This document shows, piece by piece, positions 35,290-43,995 of a stretch of 64,000 nt of DNA. This DNA comes from Pseudomonas putida. Its GTDB lineage: Bacteria; Pseudomonadota; Gammaproteobacteria; Pseudomonadales; Pseudomonadaceae. A model generated the notes under the pieces. The model did not search any database. It was not told the origin of the DNA and saw only the letters and a list, made by a program, of their open reading frames with translations. Where the stretch lies: positions 1 through 64,000 of the forward strand of contig NZ_MKZO01000017.1 of the NCBI RefSeq assembly GCF_001941965.1, written 5' to 3'. Each line of letters opens with the position of its first letter. The stretch's first letter is position 1. The translations under genes were made by a program, and so were the position numbers.

Positions 35290-36192
35290 ATGAACCGAGG
35301 CTACGTCTACGTATTGCTTTGCTATCTCCTTATCGGCATCAGCTACCCCATTGCCAAGGACGCCATGACCCAGATTCCGATCTGGCTGTTCACCTGCATC
35401 ACCTTCGCCATCGCCTTCACGCTGCTCATGCCCTTCGTTCATTTTGGCGACAAGCTCGCCCTGCACCGCCTCGGCCTGCGCGCCTGGCTGGCGATCTGCA
35501 CGCAGGCGCTGCTGGGTGCGGTGCTCTACACGGTGTTCCTGCTCTACGGCTTCGCCTCGGCCACGGCGATTGTCGCGTCGGTGTTCAGCAGCCTGGCGCC
35601 GGCCGCCGTGCTCACCCTCGCCTCGCTGGTGCTCAAGGAAAGGCTGAGCGCCCGAAAAGTCCTGGCGATCCTCCTGGCCATCGCCGGGGTGCTGGTGCTG
35701 ACCCTGCCCGCCTCCGACGACAGTGGCCATACCACCCTGGCCGGCGTGGTGTTCCTGCTGCTGTCGACGCTGTCCACCGCCGGCGCGGTCGTCGCCGCGA
35801 AGAAGATCGATGTCGATCTTCCGCCCGCGACGCTGGCGGCCGGCGTCTGCCTGGCCGGCACCCTGTTCACCCTGCCGATGGCCGTGGACCAAGGGCTGAG
35901 CTTCGACTGGCCTCAACTGGGCCTGAGCAACGGCCTGGTGATGCTCTATTACGGCGCCCTGGTCTGGGCGGTGCCTTACCTGCTTTATTTCAAAGGCGTG
36001 CCGCGCATCCCCGCAAGTGCGACAGGGATGGCGATTGCAGTCATCCCGATCGCCGCCAGCTTCTTTTCGATCCTGTTCTACGGCGAGCGAATGCACCTCA
36101 GCGATGCACTCGCCCTGATTCTCGTGACCCTGTCGATCATTGCCGCCGAAGCCCGCGAGACGCGCAAGGCGGTGCAGGCAAGCCCCGCCTGA
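35290..36192 (+). CDS. EamA-family (DMT superfamily) transporter
   Basis: A 300-residue inner-membrane protein with ten predicted helices in two EamA repeats (each ending with patterns such as SLAPAAVLTLASLVLKERLS and IPIAASFFSILFYGERM). Family members export amino acids or metabolites. The ATG at 35290 follows GAGG. It is 33 bases upstream of the arginase-like gene, so the two are probably one unit. Confidence 0.87.
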   Translation: MNRGYVYVLLCYLLIGISYPIAKDAMTQIPIWLFTCITFAIAFTLLMPFVHFGDKLALHRLGLRAWLAICTQALLGAVLYTVFLLYGFASATAIVASVFSSLAPAAVLTLASLVLKERLSARKVLAILLAIAGVLVLTLPASDDSGHTTLAGVVFLLLSTLSTAGAVVAAKKIDVDLPPATLAAGVCLAGTLFTLPMAVDQGLSFDWPQLGLSNGLVMLYYGALVWAVPYLLYFKGVPRIPASATGMAIAVIPIAASFFSILFYGERMHLSDALALILVTLSIIAAEARETRKAVQASPA

Positions 36193-36225
36193 CGAACCGT
36201 TAACCCCCAAACCGATGGTGACTTG

Positions 36226-37110
36226 ATGAGCACTGCCCACGACAAAACCCTGCGCCTGCTGTTTCCCCAATGGCAGGGCGGCAACAACCCACCCTACTTC
36301 TTCGGCGCACACCTGCTCGCCTGGCTGGCGCCTGCCGCCCAGGGGCCGGTCGAGGAAGTACCGGTGATCGAACCCGACGGCCAGCCGCTGCCCCTTGAAG
36401 ACGGCATCGTTGGGCGCGCGGCGTTGCTCCGGCAACTGCGCGGCGCCCGCCAACTGATCGACAAACACCAACCTGACCGCCTCGTCGTGCTGGGCGGCGA
36501 CTGCCTCGTGGACCTGGCACCCCTCGCCTACCTGAACGAGCGCTATGACGGGGACCTGGCGGTGCTGTGGGTCGATGCTCACCCGGACGTCATGACCCCG
36601 GACGATTTCCGCCATGCTCACGCCATGGTGCTGGGCAACCTGCTGGGCGAAGGCGACCGCGACTTTGCCGACACCGTGCCGGTGCCGCTGAAACCGTCGA
36701 ACGTCATGTACGCCGGGTTGCAGCAAACCCTGGCGGTGGAAACCGCGACCTTGCAGCGCCTTGGCCTGCGCAGCGCAGGGCCTGCCGAACTGGCCACCAC
36801 CAGCGAGCCAGTCCTGCAATGGCTGCGCGAGACGGGCGCCAAGCGTCTGGCCATCCACCTCGACCTCGATGTACTGGACCCAACCCTGTTCCGTTCGTTG
36901 CTGTTCGCCGAGCCCAACATCGCCCCCGACACCTACGACGGTGTGGCCCAAGGGAAGATGAGCCTGGACCAGGTCATTCGCCTGCTGACCGATGTCGCCG
37001 GGGTCGTCGATGTGGTGGGCATCGGCATTGCCGAGCACCTGCCGTGGGATGCCCTGGCGATGAAGAACATGCTGGCGAAACTGCCGCTGCTCGGTAACCC
37101 GCAGGGCTGA
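36226..37110 (+). CDS. arginase/agmatinase-family protein with altered metal motif
   Basis: A 294-residue ureohydrolase-fold protein. The second and third metal motifs are present (DAHPD and HLDLDVLDP), but the first, normally GGDH, is GGDC, so one Mn2+ ligand His is replaced by Cys. It may therefore act on a different guanidino or formimino substrate or use another metal. The ATG at 36226 is preferred to a TTG at 36223. It probably forms an operon with the upstream EamA transporter; the following dehydrogenase lies 82 bases on. Confidence 0.8.
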   Translation: MSTAHDKTLRLLFPQWQGGNNPPYFFGAHLLAWLAPAAQGPVEEVPVIEPDGQPLPLEDGIVGRAALLRQLRGARQLIDKHQPDRLVVLGGDCLVDLAPLAYLNERYDGDLAVLWVDAHPDVMTPDDFRHAHAMVLGNLLGEGDRDFADTVPVPLKPSNVMYAGLQQTLAVETATLQRLGLRSAGPAELATTSEPVLQWLRETGAKRLAIHLDLDVLDPTLFRSLLFAEPNIAPDTYDGVAQGKMSLDQVIRLLTDVAGVVDVVGIGIAEHLPWDALAMKNMLAKLPLLGNPQG

Positions 37111-37192
37111 TCCCCTACCTCACCCTTCCCTTCGAGCGCTCTCGGGTTGATCCGCGAGCGCTTTGCTGTTTTCACCTGCCTGGATCTGAACC

Positions 37193-38164
37193 ATGAAAGC
37201 ACTCGTAGCGACCCGCTTCGGCACACACCCCGAAATGGCGATCGAAGATCGCCCCATGCCCACGCTCAAACCCGGCCACAGCCTTGTAAATATCCACGCC
37301 GCGACCGTCAACCCGCTCTCCCATCAGGTACGCTCGGGCATCGTTGCGGCCGCGCGAGCACCGCGGGTGTTGAGCAATGATGGCGCGGGCACCGTCGAAG
37401 CCAGCACGACCTTCGCACGCGGTACGCGAGTCGCCGTGTACGGCGGCGCCCAACTGGGCATCAGCGAAGACGGCCTGCAACAACAATGGGTGGTCGTGGA
37501 AGACAAGCGCTTGATCGAACTGCCGCAGCAGCTCGACCTCGACGAGGGCGCGGCGCTGCCCATCAATTACGTCACCGCGTATCAGGCACTGACGCGCGTC
37601 GGCCAGGTGGTCGCGGGCCAGCGGGTATTGGTCTCGGGCGCCTCGGGAGCGCTGGGCCACGCACTGATCCAGACCGCCCTGGCATTGGGCGCGGTGCCCA
37701 TCGGTGTCGTTTCCAGTAGCCGGAAAGTGGAATTCGCCCGGCGCTCCGGGGCGGTCGAGGTCATTGACCTCGCCACGCAGCCGCTGAAGGAAAGGGTGTT
37801 GGCAATTACCGACGGCAAGGGCGCGGACCTGGCCTTCGATCCGGTGGGTGGCGAACTGTTGGGGCATCTGGTTGGCGCATTGCGCACCCGCGGGGCACTG
37901 GTGTCGATCGGCTTCGTGGGCGGTACCTCGGCCCGCATTGACGTCACGGATGTGGTGATCGAGGAAAAACGCATCCTCGGCTATGACGCCTGGCTGGAAA
38001 CGGACGCCGATGTGGCGGCGGCCTTTGCGGCGATTCGCGGCTTCATCGGCAAAGGGCTGCTGCGACCGGTCATCGACAGCAGCTACTCGATCGAAGAACA
38101 CGCGAGTGCCTATGCACGCCTCGCCTCTCGTGAAGCGACGGGCAGCATCCTGCTGCGGCCTTGA
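37193..38164 (+). CDS. zinc-independent medium-chain dehydrogenase (quinone oxidoreductase-like)
   Basis: A 323-residue MDR protein with a GroES-like N-terminal domain and an NADPH-binding half (VLVSGASGALGHALIQTALALGA, then GKGADLAFDPVGGELL). No zinc-binding cysteine cluster. Enone, quinone or alkenal reduction is likely. It converges on the EthD-like gene with a 6-base gap and belongs to the island's metabolic genes. Confidence 0.83.
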   Translation: MKALVATRFGTHPEMAIEDRPMPTLKPGHSLVNIHAATVNPLSHQVRSGIVAAARAPRVLSNDGAGTVEASTTFARGTRVAVYGGAQLGISEDGLQQQWVVVEDKRLIELPQQLDLDEGAALPINYVTAYQALTRVGQVVAGQRVLVSGASGALGHALIQTALALGAVPIGVVSSSRKVEFARRSGAVEVIDLATQPLKERVLAITDGKGADLAFDPVGGELLGHLVGALRTRGALVSIGFVGGTSARIDVTDVVIEEKRILGYDAWLETDADVAAAFAAIRGFIGKGLLRPVIDSSYSIEEHASAYARLASREATGSILLRP

Positions 38165-38170
38165 GGCGCC

Positions 38171-38509
38171 TCACGCCTCGACGACGGTGTGCGCGTTCAC
38201 GGCCAGGGTCACCATGCTGGAGAAATCGATGAAGCGCTCACTGTCCTCGACGACCGCGACCCGCTGGGTAGTAAACACCGCATCCGCTTCGCAATGGTAG
38301 GTGTAGATCGACAGCGCGTCGTAGGTCGTGGCGCCGGCGTTGCAGACAATGCCGCCGACATCGGCGACGGCGCGGGTCGGGTACTGCACATAGCTGACCA
38401 GCCCGCGAGACTCGCGGGTCATGACCTCGCGGTGGGCTTCGTACAAGGCGTCGAAGGTTTCACGGCTGAGGCCCGGCTTGCGGCGGAACATGAAGGCGAC
38501 GGTAAACAT
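38171..38509 (-). CDS. EthD-like dimeric alpha-beta barrel protein
   Basis: A 112-residue protein beginning FTVAFMFRRKPGLSRETFDALYEAHREVM, the pattern of EthD-type ferredoxin-like barrels, which often accompany ring-oxidising or ketone-degrading pathways. The ATG at 38509 is preceded by GGAG; the longer frame to 38524 lacks one. It is the downstream gene of the leftward group with the outer-membrane and MFS transporter genes. Exact role unknown. Confidence 0.65.
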   Translation of the reverse strand: MFTVAFMFRRKPGLSRETFDALYEAHREVMTRESRGLVSYVQYPTRAVADVGGIVCNAGATTYDALSIYTYHCEADAVFTTQRVAVVEDSERFIDFSSMVTLAVNAHTVVEA

Positions 38510-38577
38510 GGCTGCACTCTCCAAAAGGTAGATCGGAATGCAAGACGCCCCCGGCTGGCGGGGGCGCCTTGCAGCGG

Positions 38578-39444
38578 TCAGAAGGCGTGAACGAATCGAA
38601 CCCTGGCGCCTCGGGTTTCGAAAGCGTTATCCACCTTGATGTCCTGGATGTACTCGACCTGCACCTGGTCCTGCCGGGTCACCTGCTTGGCGAGCCCGAA
38701 GGCCAGGGTCTGGACCTTCGACTTGTCGTTCTGGCTGACCTCGCCCAACTCCGTCTCGCCGCCGCTGGCCCAGGTGTACTTGGCCGAGGCCCAGAGCGTC
38801 GGGGTAAGGTTGTAGGCGTAGATGGCCTGGGCGCTCCAGACCTTGTCTTTCTTCTGGGTCTGGCCGAAGTAGTCGTCGTTGCGGCCGAAGAAATCGACCG
38901 CGGCAATCAGGTCGAGGGTGGTGTTCTCGCCAAAGCCCTTGGTCATGCCGAACTCGGCGGTGTAGCTCCAGCGGTTGCTGCCCAGGCTGGTGCCGGGACG
39001 TTCGTCGTTGTAGTTGCCGGTGGGCACCGTGACGTAGGGCGTGAAGGCGATCCAGGTCTTGTTGGCCGGGTCGTTCACGAACCAGAACGAGCTGAGCAGG
39101 ATCATGTCGCCCATGCTGCTGCGCCGGTCATCCACGGCGCCGGGCAGGTTCACGTTCAACTGGCCCATGGGCAGGATGATCTGCGGGTCGATGATCATGC
39201 CGCCGACTTCCATGAAGTGGACGTAGCGGGCCACCAGCAGGTCGGACGAGAAGTCCGCGCCGATGTCCTTGCCATTGGCAACATAGGTGTTGGCCTGCTT
39301 GTGGGTGTAGTAACCGACGGCGAGGTCCACGCCCGCCGGGGCGGCGATGTAGTCCCGGGCCATGGCGTCGCCAGCGGCCTGGGCGTGAATGGACAGGGAC
39401 AGCGACAGCGCGAGCGTGGAGATCTGGAGGAACGTCTTGGTCAT
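38578..39444 (-). CDS. SphA/MetA-pathway-type outer-membrane channel
   Basis: A 288-residue beta-barrel protein of the family named for phenol meta-pathway transporters. A signal peptide ends near AQA (about residue 23); many short amphipathic strands follow (GVDLAVGYYTHKQANTY, WVNDPANKTWIAFTPYVTVP-like segments) and the chain ends in the C-terminal Phe expected for outer-membrane insertion (VRFVHAF). It likely admits a hydrophobic growth substrate. It is transcribed with the MFS gene upstream (103-base gap). Confidence 0.82.
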   Translation of the reverse strand: MTKTFLQISTLALSLSLSIHAQAAGDAMARDYIAAPAGVDLAVGYYTHKQANTYVANGKDIGADFSSDLLVARYVHFMEVGGMIIDPQIILPMGQLNVNLPGAVDDRRSSMGDMILLSSFWFVNDPANKTWIAFTPYVTVPTGNYNDERPGTSLGSNRWSYTAEFGMTKGFGENTTLDLIAAVDFFGRNDDYFGQTQKKDKVWSAQAIYAYNLTPTLWASAKYTWASGGETELGEVSQNDKSKVQTLAFGLAKQVTRQDQVQVEYIQDIKVDNAFETRGARVRFVHAF

Positions 39445-39547
39445 AGGGCACTTTTATTGTTTTTGAGGTAAGCCGTCGCCCTGGCGGGCACCGCAGTGCC
39501 AACCTTCCGGGCAAATGAATGAACGATCTGAGGTAGTGCGCCGGGCG

Positions 39548-40903
39548 TCAGGTCTCGGCCTGGCCGGAAGCGAAGGTGACACGCGCCGAGGCGCTGCGTT
39601 TGCGCCGGTGGTCGTACAGCCAGGCGCCGGCGAAGAACACCACGACGACCAGCGGCAGGAAGGACGCCGTGTGGAAGATCGATCCCGCCGCATCGACCAT
39701 GACCTGGTTATGCGCCGCCGTCCCCTCCTTGAGCGCTTCGAACGCCGCGCTGCCGCCCGCACTGGCGATCTTGGCCTGGTCGAACAGCTTGCCGAACGCC
39801 GGCATCAGCACGTAGGTGGAGAGCATTCCGGCGGAAGCGGTGATGCCGATCGCCAGCGACCCGCCCTGCGGAAAGCGCTCCGAGGTGCTCGCCAGCATGG
39901 TCGGCCACAGCACACTGGTGCCCATCCCGAACAGCAAGGCGGCGAACAAGCCCGACCCCGGGCTCGTCGCCTGGCTGAGCAGCGCAAGCCCAACGAAGGA
40001 GAACAGGCAGCCGAAGAACAGAATGCCGCTGGAACCGATGTGGCGGTACATCACCCCCGTGAACAGCCGCACGACGATCTGCACCGTATAGATGAACGCC
40101 ACCAGCCAGAAGCCCTGGATGCCCACGATGCGGGTCAGGGTAAGGTCGATCCAGCTACTGGGCACCAGCTCCGTGGCCGACGTGAGGAACATCGCGCACA
40201 GGAACAGATAGAACGCCGGCCGGGTCAGGGTGTGGCGGAACATGCCGGAGAACGACACGCCCTGGGCTACCCGCTCGCTGGGCGGATACTTGACCTGGGC
40301 GATCATCACCAGCGCCAGCGTCGCCGGAATCGCGACCAGCACCAGTTGAGGCTTCCAGCCCAGCGCAAGCTTTTCCACCATCACACAGGCCGGCGCTGCG
40401 ACCAGCATGCCCAGCGCGAACGCAGCATGGAACAGGTTGAGCCTGTGCACCTTTCGCGTCGGATAGATCGATACCACCAGCGGATTGAGCGCTGCCTCGA
40501 TGGAGCCCCAGGCCAGGCCCTGGAGTAGCGAACCGCCCCACAGCAACTGATAGGCCCAGGGGGACTCGGGAGACGCCGACGTCACCGTGAACGTACCCAC
40601 CAGGTACACCAGGATGCTCAGCACGTGGGTGCGGCGCAGGCCGATGGCGTCCACCAGCGGGGCCATGAAGAAGTTGGCGATGGCAAAGCCTAGGAACAGC
40701 ACCCCCAGCACTTCGCCGATCATGGCGCCGGAAGTCAGCGGGTTGGTGGCATCGAAAAAGTCATGCTTGATCGAGCTAGCGGCATTGAGCCGCAGCAGCA
40801 CCTCGAAGCCCATGCAGAACTGGGTGATGAAGGCGGCAATGAAAATCCGCGTGACGGGGATGCCTTGCAGGTAGGCGGGCAGGCCCGCAGGTGTTTTTTG
40901 CAT
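39548..40903 (-). CDS. MFS transporter
   Basis: A 451-residue major facilitator with twelve hydrophobic helices; the loop between helices 2 and 3 has MAPLVDAIGLRRTHVLS, and IYPTRKVHRLNLFHAAFALG lies in the middle. The ATG at 40903 has GAAGGAG upstream; the apparent GTG at 40921 overlaps that ribosome site. It probably imports the compound degraded by the cluster, in series with the outer-membrane channel encoded downstream. Confidence 0.87.
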   Translation of the reverse strand: MQKTPAGLPAYLQGIPVTRIFIAAFITQFCMGFEVLLRLNAASSIKHDFFDATNPLTSGAMIGEVLGVLFLGFAIANFFMAPLVDAIGLRRTHVLSILVYLVGTFTVTSASPESPWAYQLLWGGSLLQGLAWGSIEAALNPLVVSIYPTRKVHRLNLFHAAFALGMLVAAPACVMVEKLALGWKPQLVLVAIPATLALVMIAQVKYPPSERVAQGVSFSGMFRHTLTRPAFYLFLCAMFLTSATELVPSSWIDLTLTRIVGIQGFWLVAFIYTVQIVVRLFTGVMYRHIGSSGILFFGCLFSFVGLALLSQATSPGSGLFAALLFGMGTSVLWPTMLASTSERFPQGGSLAIGITASAGMLSTYVLMPAFGKLFDQAKIASAGGSAAFEALKEGTAAHNQVMVDAAGSIFHTASFLPLVVVVFFAGAWLYDHRRKRSASARVTFASGQAET

Positions 40904-41039
40904 GATGCTGTGCTCCTTCACCGACGCGATGCGGTGAATGCAGGTTGTTGTTTTTATCTGTCTGGATCGAAGCGGTTGGCAAGGCGTGCTGGTCGGTGAT
41001 GAAATTCCTCGATTAGTGTCTGTCGTGCCGGAACGGACG

Positions 41040-41059
41040 CTGTGGGAGCGGCTTCAGCC
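41040..41059. repeat. degenerate single REP-like half
   Basis: CTGTGGGAGCGGCTTCAGCC resembles the right half of the REP pairs elsewhere in the window but stands alone. It lies in the 219-base gap between two leftward genes (40904-41122), which shows nothing else. Confidence 0.45.
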
Positions 41060-41122
41060 ACCATTACAGCGGTGAATTCACCAACTGATCGTGGTCAAGC
41101 CCGCGCCCGCAAAGCCCGCCGA

Positions 41123-42748
41123 TCAACGCACCTGCTGGGCCTCGCGGATGAACGCCGCCGCGCGCTCGGCGATCATCACCGTCGGCGCCGTGGTGTTGCC
41201 GCGCACGATCACCGGCATCACGGAGGCGTCGGCGATCCGCAAACCGTCGATGCCCCGCACCCGCAACTGCGGATCGACCACCGCCTCGGGCCCTGTGCCC
41301 ATCGCGCAGGTGCCGACCGGGTGAAACGCGTTCTGCGCATGGCCGCGCACGTAGGCTTCCAGCGACGCGTCGTCATCCCCCACTGCCCTGCCCGGCATCA
41401 GCTCGCCGTCGACGAAGCGCGCCAGCGACGGTGCCCGCAGAAAACGCCGGGCGACCCGCACGCCATTCATCAGGTTGCGCACATCGCGCGGATCGCTGAG
41501 GAAGTTGGCATTGATCAGCGGCGCGTCTTCGGGGTCCCGGCTGCGCAGGCGAATCTGCCCTCGGGAGTGGCTGGTCAGGCAGCACGGCGCAACGGAGTAA
41601 CCGTGGGACGGTTCGCCGTCCGCCAGCTTGCCCCAGGCGGTGGAGGCCATCGCCAGGGTGTGAATCTGGACTTCGGGACGACCATCGCCGTCCAGGTCCA
41701 TGAAGCCGCCTGCCTCCACCAGGCAGGAGCTGAGAATGCCGCTACGGAAAAGACTCCACTCCAGGCCGTGACGCAGGGCATTCAGGCCTTTGTCCTGGCC
41801 CAACAGGCTGATCGGGGCCTTGAGCTTGCCGTCTACCGGTGCAACCAGGTGGTCCTGGAAGTTCTCGCCCACGCCGGGCAAGTCCACTTGCGGCTCGATG
41901 CCATGCTCGCGCAGATGCGCCGCCGGCCCGATGCCGGACAGCATCAGCAACTTGGGCGTGACCAGGGTGCCGGCGCACAGGATCACCTCCCGGCGCGCGC
42001 GGATGACCTGCTCCTTGCCCCCGCGACGGACGACGATACCGGTTGCCCGCGCGCCCTCGATCACCACGCGCGACACCCGTGCGCTGGTCTGGACGGTCAG
42101 GTTGGAGCGGTGTTGCGCCGCCTTCAGGTAGGTGCGGGCCGAACTGCCCCGCTCGCCGCGCTGGCTGGTGATCTGGTAGTAGCCGAAGCCATGCTGCCGT
42201 TCGCCGTTGAAGTCGTCGTTGTAGCCGAACAGATTGCCGTCATCGTCACGAGTCTCCTGGGCGGCCTTCACGAAGGCTTCGCTGAGTGCATCGCGATGAG
42301 GGTTGTCGGACACCACCAGCGGACCGTCGTTGCCATGCAGCGGCCCCGCGAAACGTCGATTGCCCTCGGCCTTGCGAAAGTACGGCAACACCTCGTCGAA
42401 CGACCAGCCGTCGCAGCCGGCAGCTGCCCAGCCATCGTAGTCCTCGCGCTGGCCACGGACATAGAGCATGGCGTTGATCGAATGCCCGCCACCGAGGGTT
42501 TTGGCCTGCATGATCTGGATCGGCCGCCCCGCCACATGGGCGCACGGCTCGGCGTGGTAAGTGCGGGTGCGCTCGCTGCCCATCATCCTGAAGTAGCCGC
42601 CATTCATGCGGATGAACAGGTTCTGGTCGTCAGGCCCTTCTTCGACGAGCAGCACGTTGTTGCGGGAATCTTCACTGAGGCGCGCAGCCATTACACAGCC
42701 ACCTGCGCCGCCACCAACGACTATGTAGTCGTAAGCCTGGGTACTCAT
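41123..42748 (-). CDS. GMC-family FAD-dependent alcohol oxidoreductase (choline dehydrogenase-like), copy 1
   Basis: A 541-residue GMC oxidoreductase. The N-terminal FAD loop is [17 protein letters not shown], followed by [26 protein letters not shown], and the C-terminal active-site region has [12 protein letters not shown] (catalytic His) and [17 protein letters not shown]. It is strongly similar along its full length to the protein at 43996-45654. It oxidises a primary or secondary alcohol in the cytoplasm. It is the first gene of the leftward group and the divergently oriented AraC neighbour is its likely regulator. Confidence 0.9.
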   Translation of the reverse strand: MSTQAYDYIVVGGGAGGCVMAARLSEDSRNNVLLVEEGPDDQNLFIRMNGGYFRMMGSERTRTYHAEPCAHVAGRPIQIMQAKTLGGGHSINAMLYVRGQREDYDGWAAAGCDGWSFDEVLPYFRKAEGNRRFAGPLHGNDGPLVVSDNPHRDALSEAFVKAAQETRDDDGNLFGYNDDFNGERQHGFGYYQITSQRGERGSSARTYLKAAQHRSNLTVQTSARVSRVVIEGARATGIVVRRGGKEQVIRARREVILCAGTLVTPKLLMLSGIGPAAHLREHGIEPQVDLPGVGENFQDHLVAPVDGKLKAPISLLGQDKGLNALRHGLEWSLFRSGILSSCLVEAGGFMDLDGDGRPEVQIHTLAMASTAWGKLADGEPSHGYSVAPCCLTSHSRGQIRLRSRDPEDAPLINANFLSDPRDVRNLMNGVRVARRFLRAPSLARFVDGELMPGRAVGDDDASLEAYVRGHAQNAFHPVGTCAMGTGPEAVVDPQLRVRGIDGLRIADASVMPVIVRGNTTAPTVMIAERAAAFIREAQQVR

Positions 42749-42867
42749 GTCATCACCGTATCGCTGTTGTATTTGTTGGAAGCGGTCGATGACATGCTAG
42801 GTTTTCGCGCCCCGCCCTGACTTGGACGGTGGCGCCAGTGTTTGGCCTGCTCGCGCCAGTGTCGCGC

Positions 42868-43797
42868 CTACTGGCGCAGCAATTGGTTGGGCGTGACCCC
42901 GTAGGCTTTCTTGAAGGTGCGGCTGAAGTGGGACAAGTCGTTGAAGCCACAGTCCAGCGCGGCCTCGCTGACTTGCCGGACGCTTTTCCCGGTCAATGCC
43001 TTGTAGCTGGCTTCGAGCCGTTGCTGCCAGAGCCAGCGGTTGGCGCTGAGCCCTTCGGCGGCGAACAGCCGATTGAGCGTGCGCAAGGAGACGTTGTGCT
43101 TGCTGGCCACCTCGCCCAGCGACAACTCCGGATCGCCCAGGTGCGTGTGCATGTAGCGCTTGATCTGCTCCAGCGGACTCCGGCGTGGGCTGCCGGCGCT
43201 CAGGCCCGCCGCGTTCTCGAAGGCGAAGCACATGACGTCGAGCATGCCACTGGGCAGGCGTGCATCATCGGCGCCGCCCCTCTCCAGGCTCCAGGCCAGC
43301 GACTCGCGCATCATGCTGCCGAGCATCGCGCCGAACGGCGAGCTGGCCTTCAGCGACAGGGCCAGCGCCTGCTCGTCACAGGCAATACGGCTGAGCACGC
43401 TGGCCCGTGGAATCTTCACCGCGATCGTTCTGGAACCGCCCGGATAGGCGATGGAAGACGGCGCCGTCGCGGTGTAGAGCGCCACGTCGCCAGGCAGCAT
43501 CACCGCTTGCCGGCCGTGCTGCTGCAACAGGCCGGTGCCGCAGACTTGCAACACCAGCTGAAAGTGCTCCTCGTGGTGCAATTTCAATTGGGAAAGCTCA
43601 CGGCGGTATTCCATCGGCGGGGAAACCACGTCGATCAGGTCCAGCCCGCCCAGGTGACACCCCTTCATTTCACCGTGGAAATCACTGCCAGGCTGCTGCC
43701 GGCAATCGACTGCCAGGAAGGTCTCACAGATGGCTTCGGTCCAGTAGGCAAGGCGCTGGAGCTGGTCAATCGAGGACGTGTTGAAGGCATTGAACAT
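42868..43797 (-). CDS. AraC-family regulator of the catabolic cluster
   Basis: A 309-residue regulator with an AraC-binding-like effector domain (YRRELSQLKLHHEEHFQLVLQVCG, MLPGDVALYTATAP) and a C-terminal HTH pair (LSLGEVASKHNVSLRTLNRLFAAEG; VSEAALDCGFNDLSHFSRTFKKAYGVTPNQLL). It has the same length and layout as the regulator at 34182, including the shared WLWQQRL segment. It lies between the two GMC genes and is divergent from the rightward enzyme operon, the expected place for its regulator. Confidence 0.9.
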   Translation of the reverse strand: MFNAFNTSSIDQLQRLAYWTEAICETFLAVDCRQQPGSDFHGEMKGCHLGGLDLIDVVSPPMEYRRELSQLKLHHEEHFQLVLQVCGTGLLQQHGRQAVMLPGDVALYTATAPSSIAYPGGSRTIAVKIPRASVLSRIACDEQALALSLKASSPFGAMLGSMMRESLAWSLERGGADDARLPSGMLDVMCFAFENAAGLSAGSPRRSPLEQIKRYMHTHLGDPELSLGEVASKHNVSLRTLNRLFAAEGLSANRWLWQQRLEASYKALTGKSVRQVSEAALDCGFNDLSHFSRTFKKAYGVTPNQLLRQ

Positions 43798-43995
43798 GGT
43801 CTGCGGCCTCGCGATCGGTGATTTGTCGTTATTTTATTAACAAGTTAACTACCGCCCTTTTTGCCGTCAACGCGCCTGCCGCTTCCATTCGTCGATTGGC
43901 GCGCCCGATCCAATCGCTGGCGCGCCGAACCAAGCGTGACAACAGCGGCCTTCGTAGCCTGTGAGCAAGCACAAAAACAACAAGGCGTTTTCGAT

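Noticed and set aside
35170..37038. A 622-codon minus-strand open frame opposite the EamA and arginase-like genes
   Set aside because: The same high-GC shadow effect; the His/Gln/Gly-rich translation has no domain and the plus strand has two well-formed genes.
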